Positions 63,938 to 64,000 of a stretch of DNA of 64,000 nucleotides are shown one piece after another. Each line of letters begins with the position of its first letter. The stretch's first letter is position 1. Both the position numbers and the translations under genes were made by a program. Where the stretch lies: assembly GCF_003586445.1 (NCBI RefSeq), contig NZ_CP030028.1, positions 2,432,501-2,496,500 on the forward strand. The letters run 5' to 3'. The notes beneath the pieces were generated by a model. It searched no databases. It was not told the origin of the DNA and was given only the letters and a program-made list of their open reading frames with translations. The stretch comes from Bacillus sp. Y1. GTDB taxonomy: Bacteria > Bacillota > Bacilli > Bacillales > Cytobacillaceae.

Positions 63938-64000
63938 ATGAAACATTTTCTATCTATGGAAGGTCCTGTGTATCGTATTCTAACAAGATTTGTTGAGTTG
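63938..64000 (+). CDS. DUF624 (YesL-like) membrane protein, 3' end outside window
   Basis: Only 21 codons are visible, after RBS AGAGGTGAG: MKHFLSMEGPVYRILTRFVE plus one residue. The MEGP.YR.L.R beginning matches DUF624/YesL proteins, which are often found beside Lpl-type sugar operons. The call rests on this N-terminus and on context. Confidence 0.5.
   Translation, partial: MKHFLSMEGPVYRILTRFVEL

Overview
The window is low-GC DNA from a spore-forming member of the Bacillaceae. Support for this comes from a SpoIIP-family sporulation amidase, B. subtilis-type families (YdhK, YxjG, DUF3231, YesM/YesN-like two-component systems, LplABC-like transporters), strong AGGAGG ribosome binding sites, frequent TTG/GTG starts and CcpA cre-like sites. 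No tRNA, rRNA, CRISPR array, prophage or complete insertion sequence was recognised. The first gene (GGDEF-EAL) is cut by the left edge and the last (DUF624-like) by the right edge.

Layout. 0-7.3 kb: c-di-GMP enzyme, a decayed IS110 transposase fragment, a DUF3231 protein, and a sensory triad (sugar-binding lipoprotein, histidine kinase, AraC-type response regulator). 7.3-12.8 kb: a palindromic repeat cluster, a promoter region with three evenly spaced LacI/CcpA-type operators, then a sugar ABC importer plus GH32 beta-fructosidase (sucrose or fructo-oligosaccharide use). 12.9-14.6 kb: a phosphotransferase and two gene wrecks (the 3' end of a CorC/HlyC gene and the 5' end of znuA). 14.6-23.3 kb: a zinc-starvation island with six Zur-box-like sites: FAD/NAD(P) enzyme, COG0523 GTPase ZagA, zinc-free ribosomal protein S14, a small unknown, and a complete Opp-type ABC importer. 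23.4-26.7 kb: YdhK and a beta-propeller lipoprotein transcribed divergently, then SpoIIP. 27-33.7 kb: a LacI-controlled sugar ABC operon with Gfo/Idh and aldo/keto reductases and the remains of a GH13_18 sucrose-phosphorylase-type gene. 34.9-42.1 kb: an eight-gene GntR-controlled operon (gamma-lyase-type PLP enzyme, MetNIQ-type importer, UroD-like methyltransferase, ProC-like reductase, glyoxalase-like protein). I consider this the best candidate for an undescribed pathway. 42.2-49.5 kb: miscellaneous genes, including a secreted carboxylesterase preceded by a cre site and a LicT/SacY-type antiterminator (RAT) element. 49.7-53.4 kb: a macro-domain, vWA, two-TM protein and two small related basic proteins. 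53.7-64 kb: a glucan 1,6-alpha-glucosidase and oxidoreductase, a two-component system and an LplABC-like importer, linked by a nearly identical 28-bp upstream element.

How the parts fit: four of the blocks are sugar-uptake modules, each with its own regulator or sensor. Three of them carry a strong hairpin between the binding-protein gene and the first permease gene, which should raise binding-protein output over permease. None of these sugar importers has its own ATPase in the window, so a shared MsmK/MsmX-type ATPase elsewhere is expected. The zinc island pairs zinc acquisition with zinc-sparing. Functions are family-level readings of sequence. Substrates are inference unless stated.
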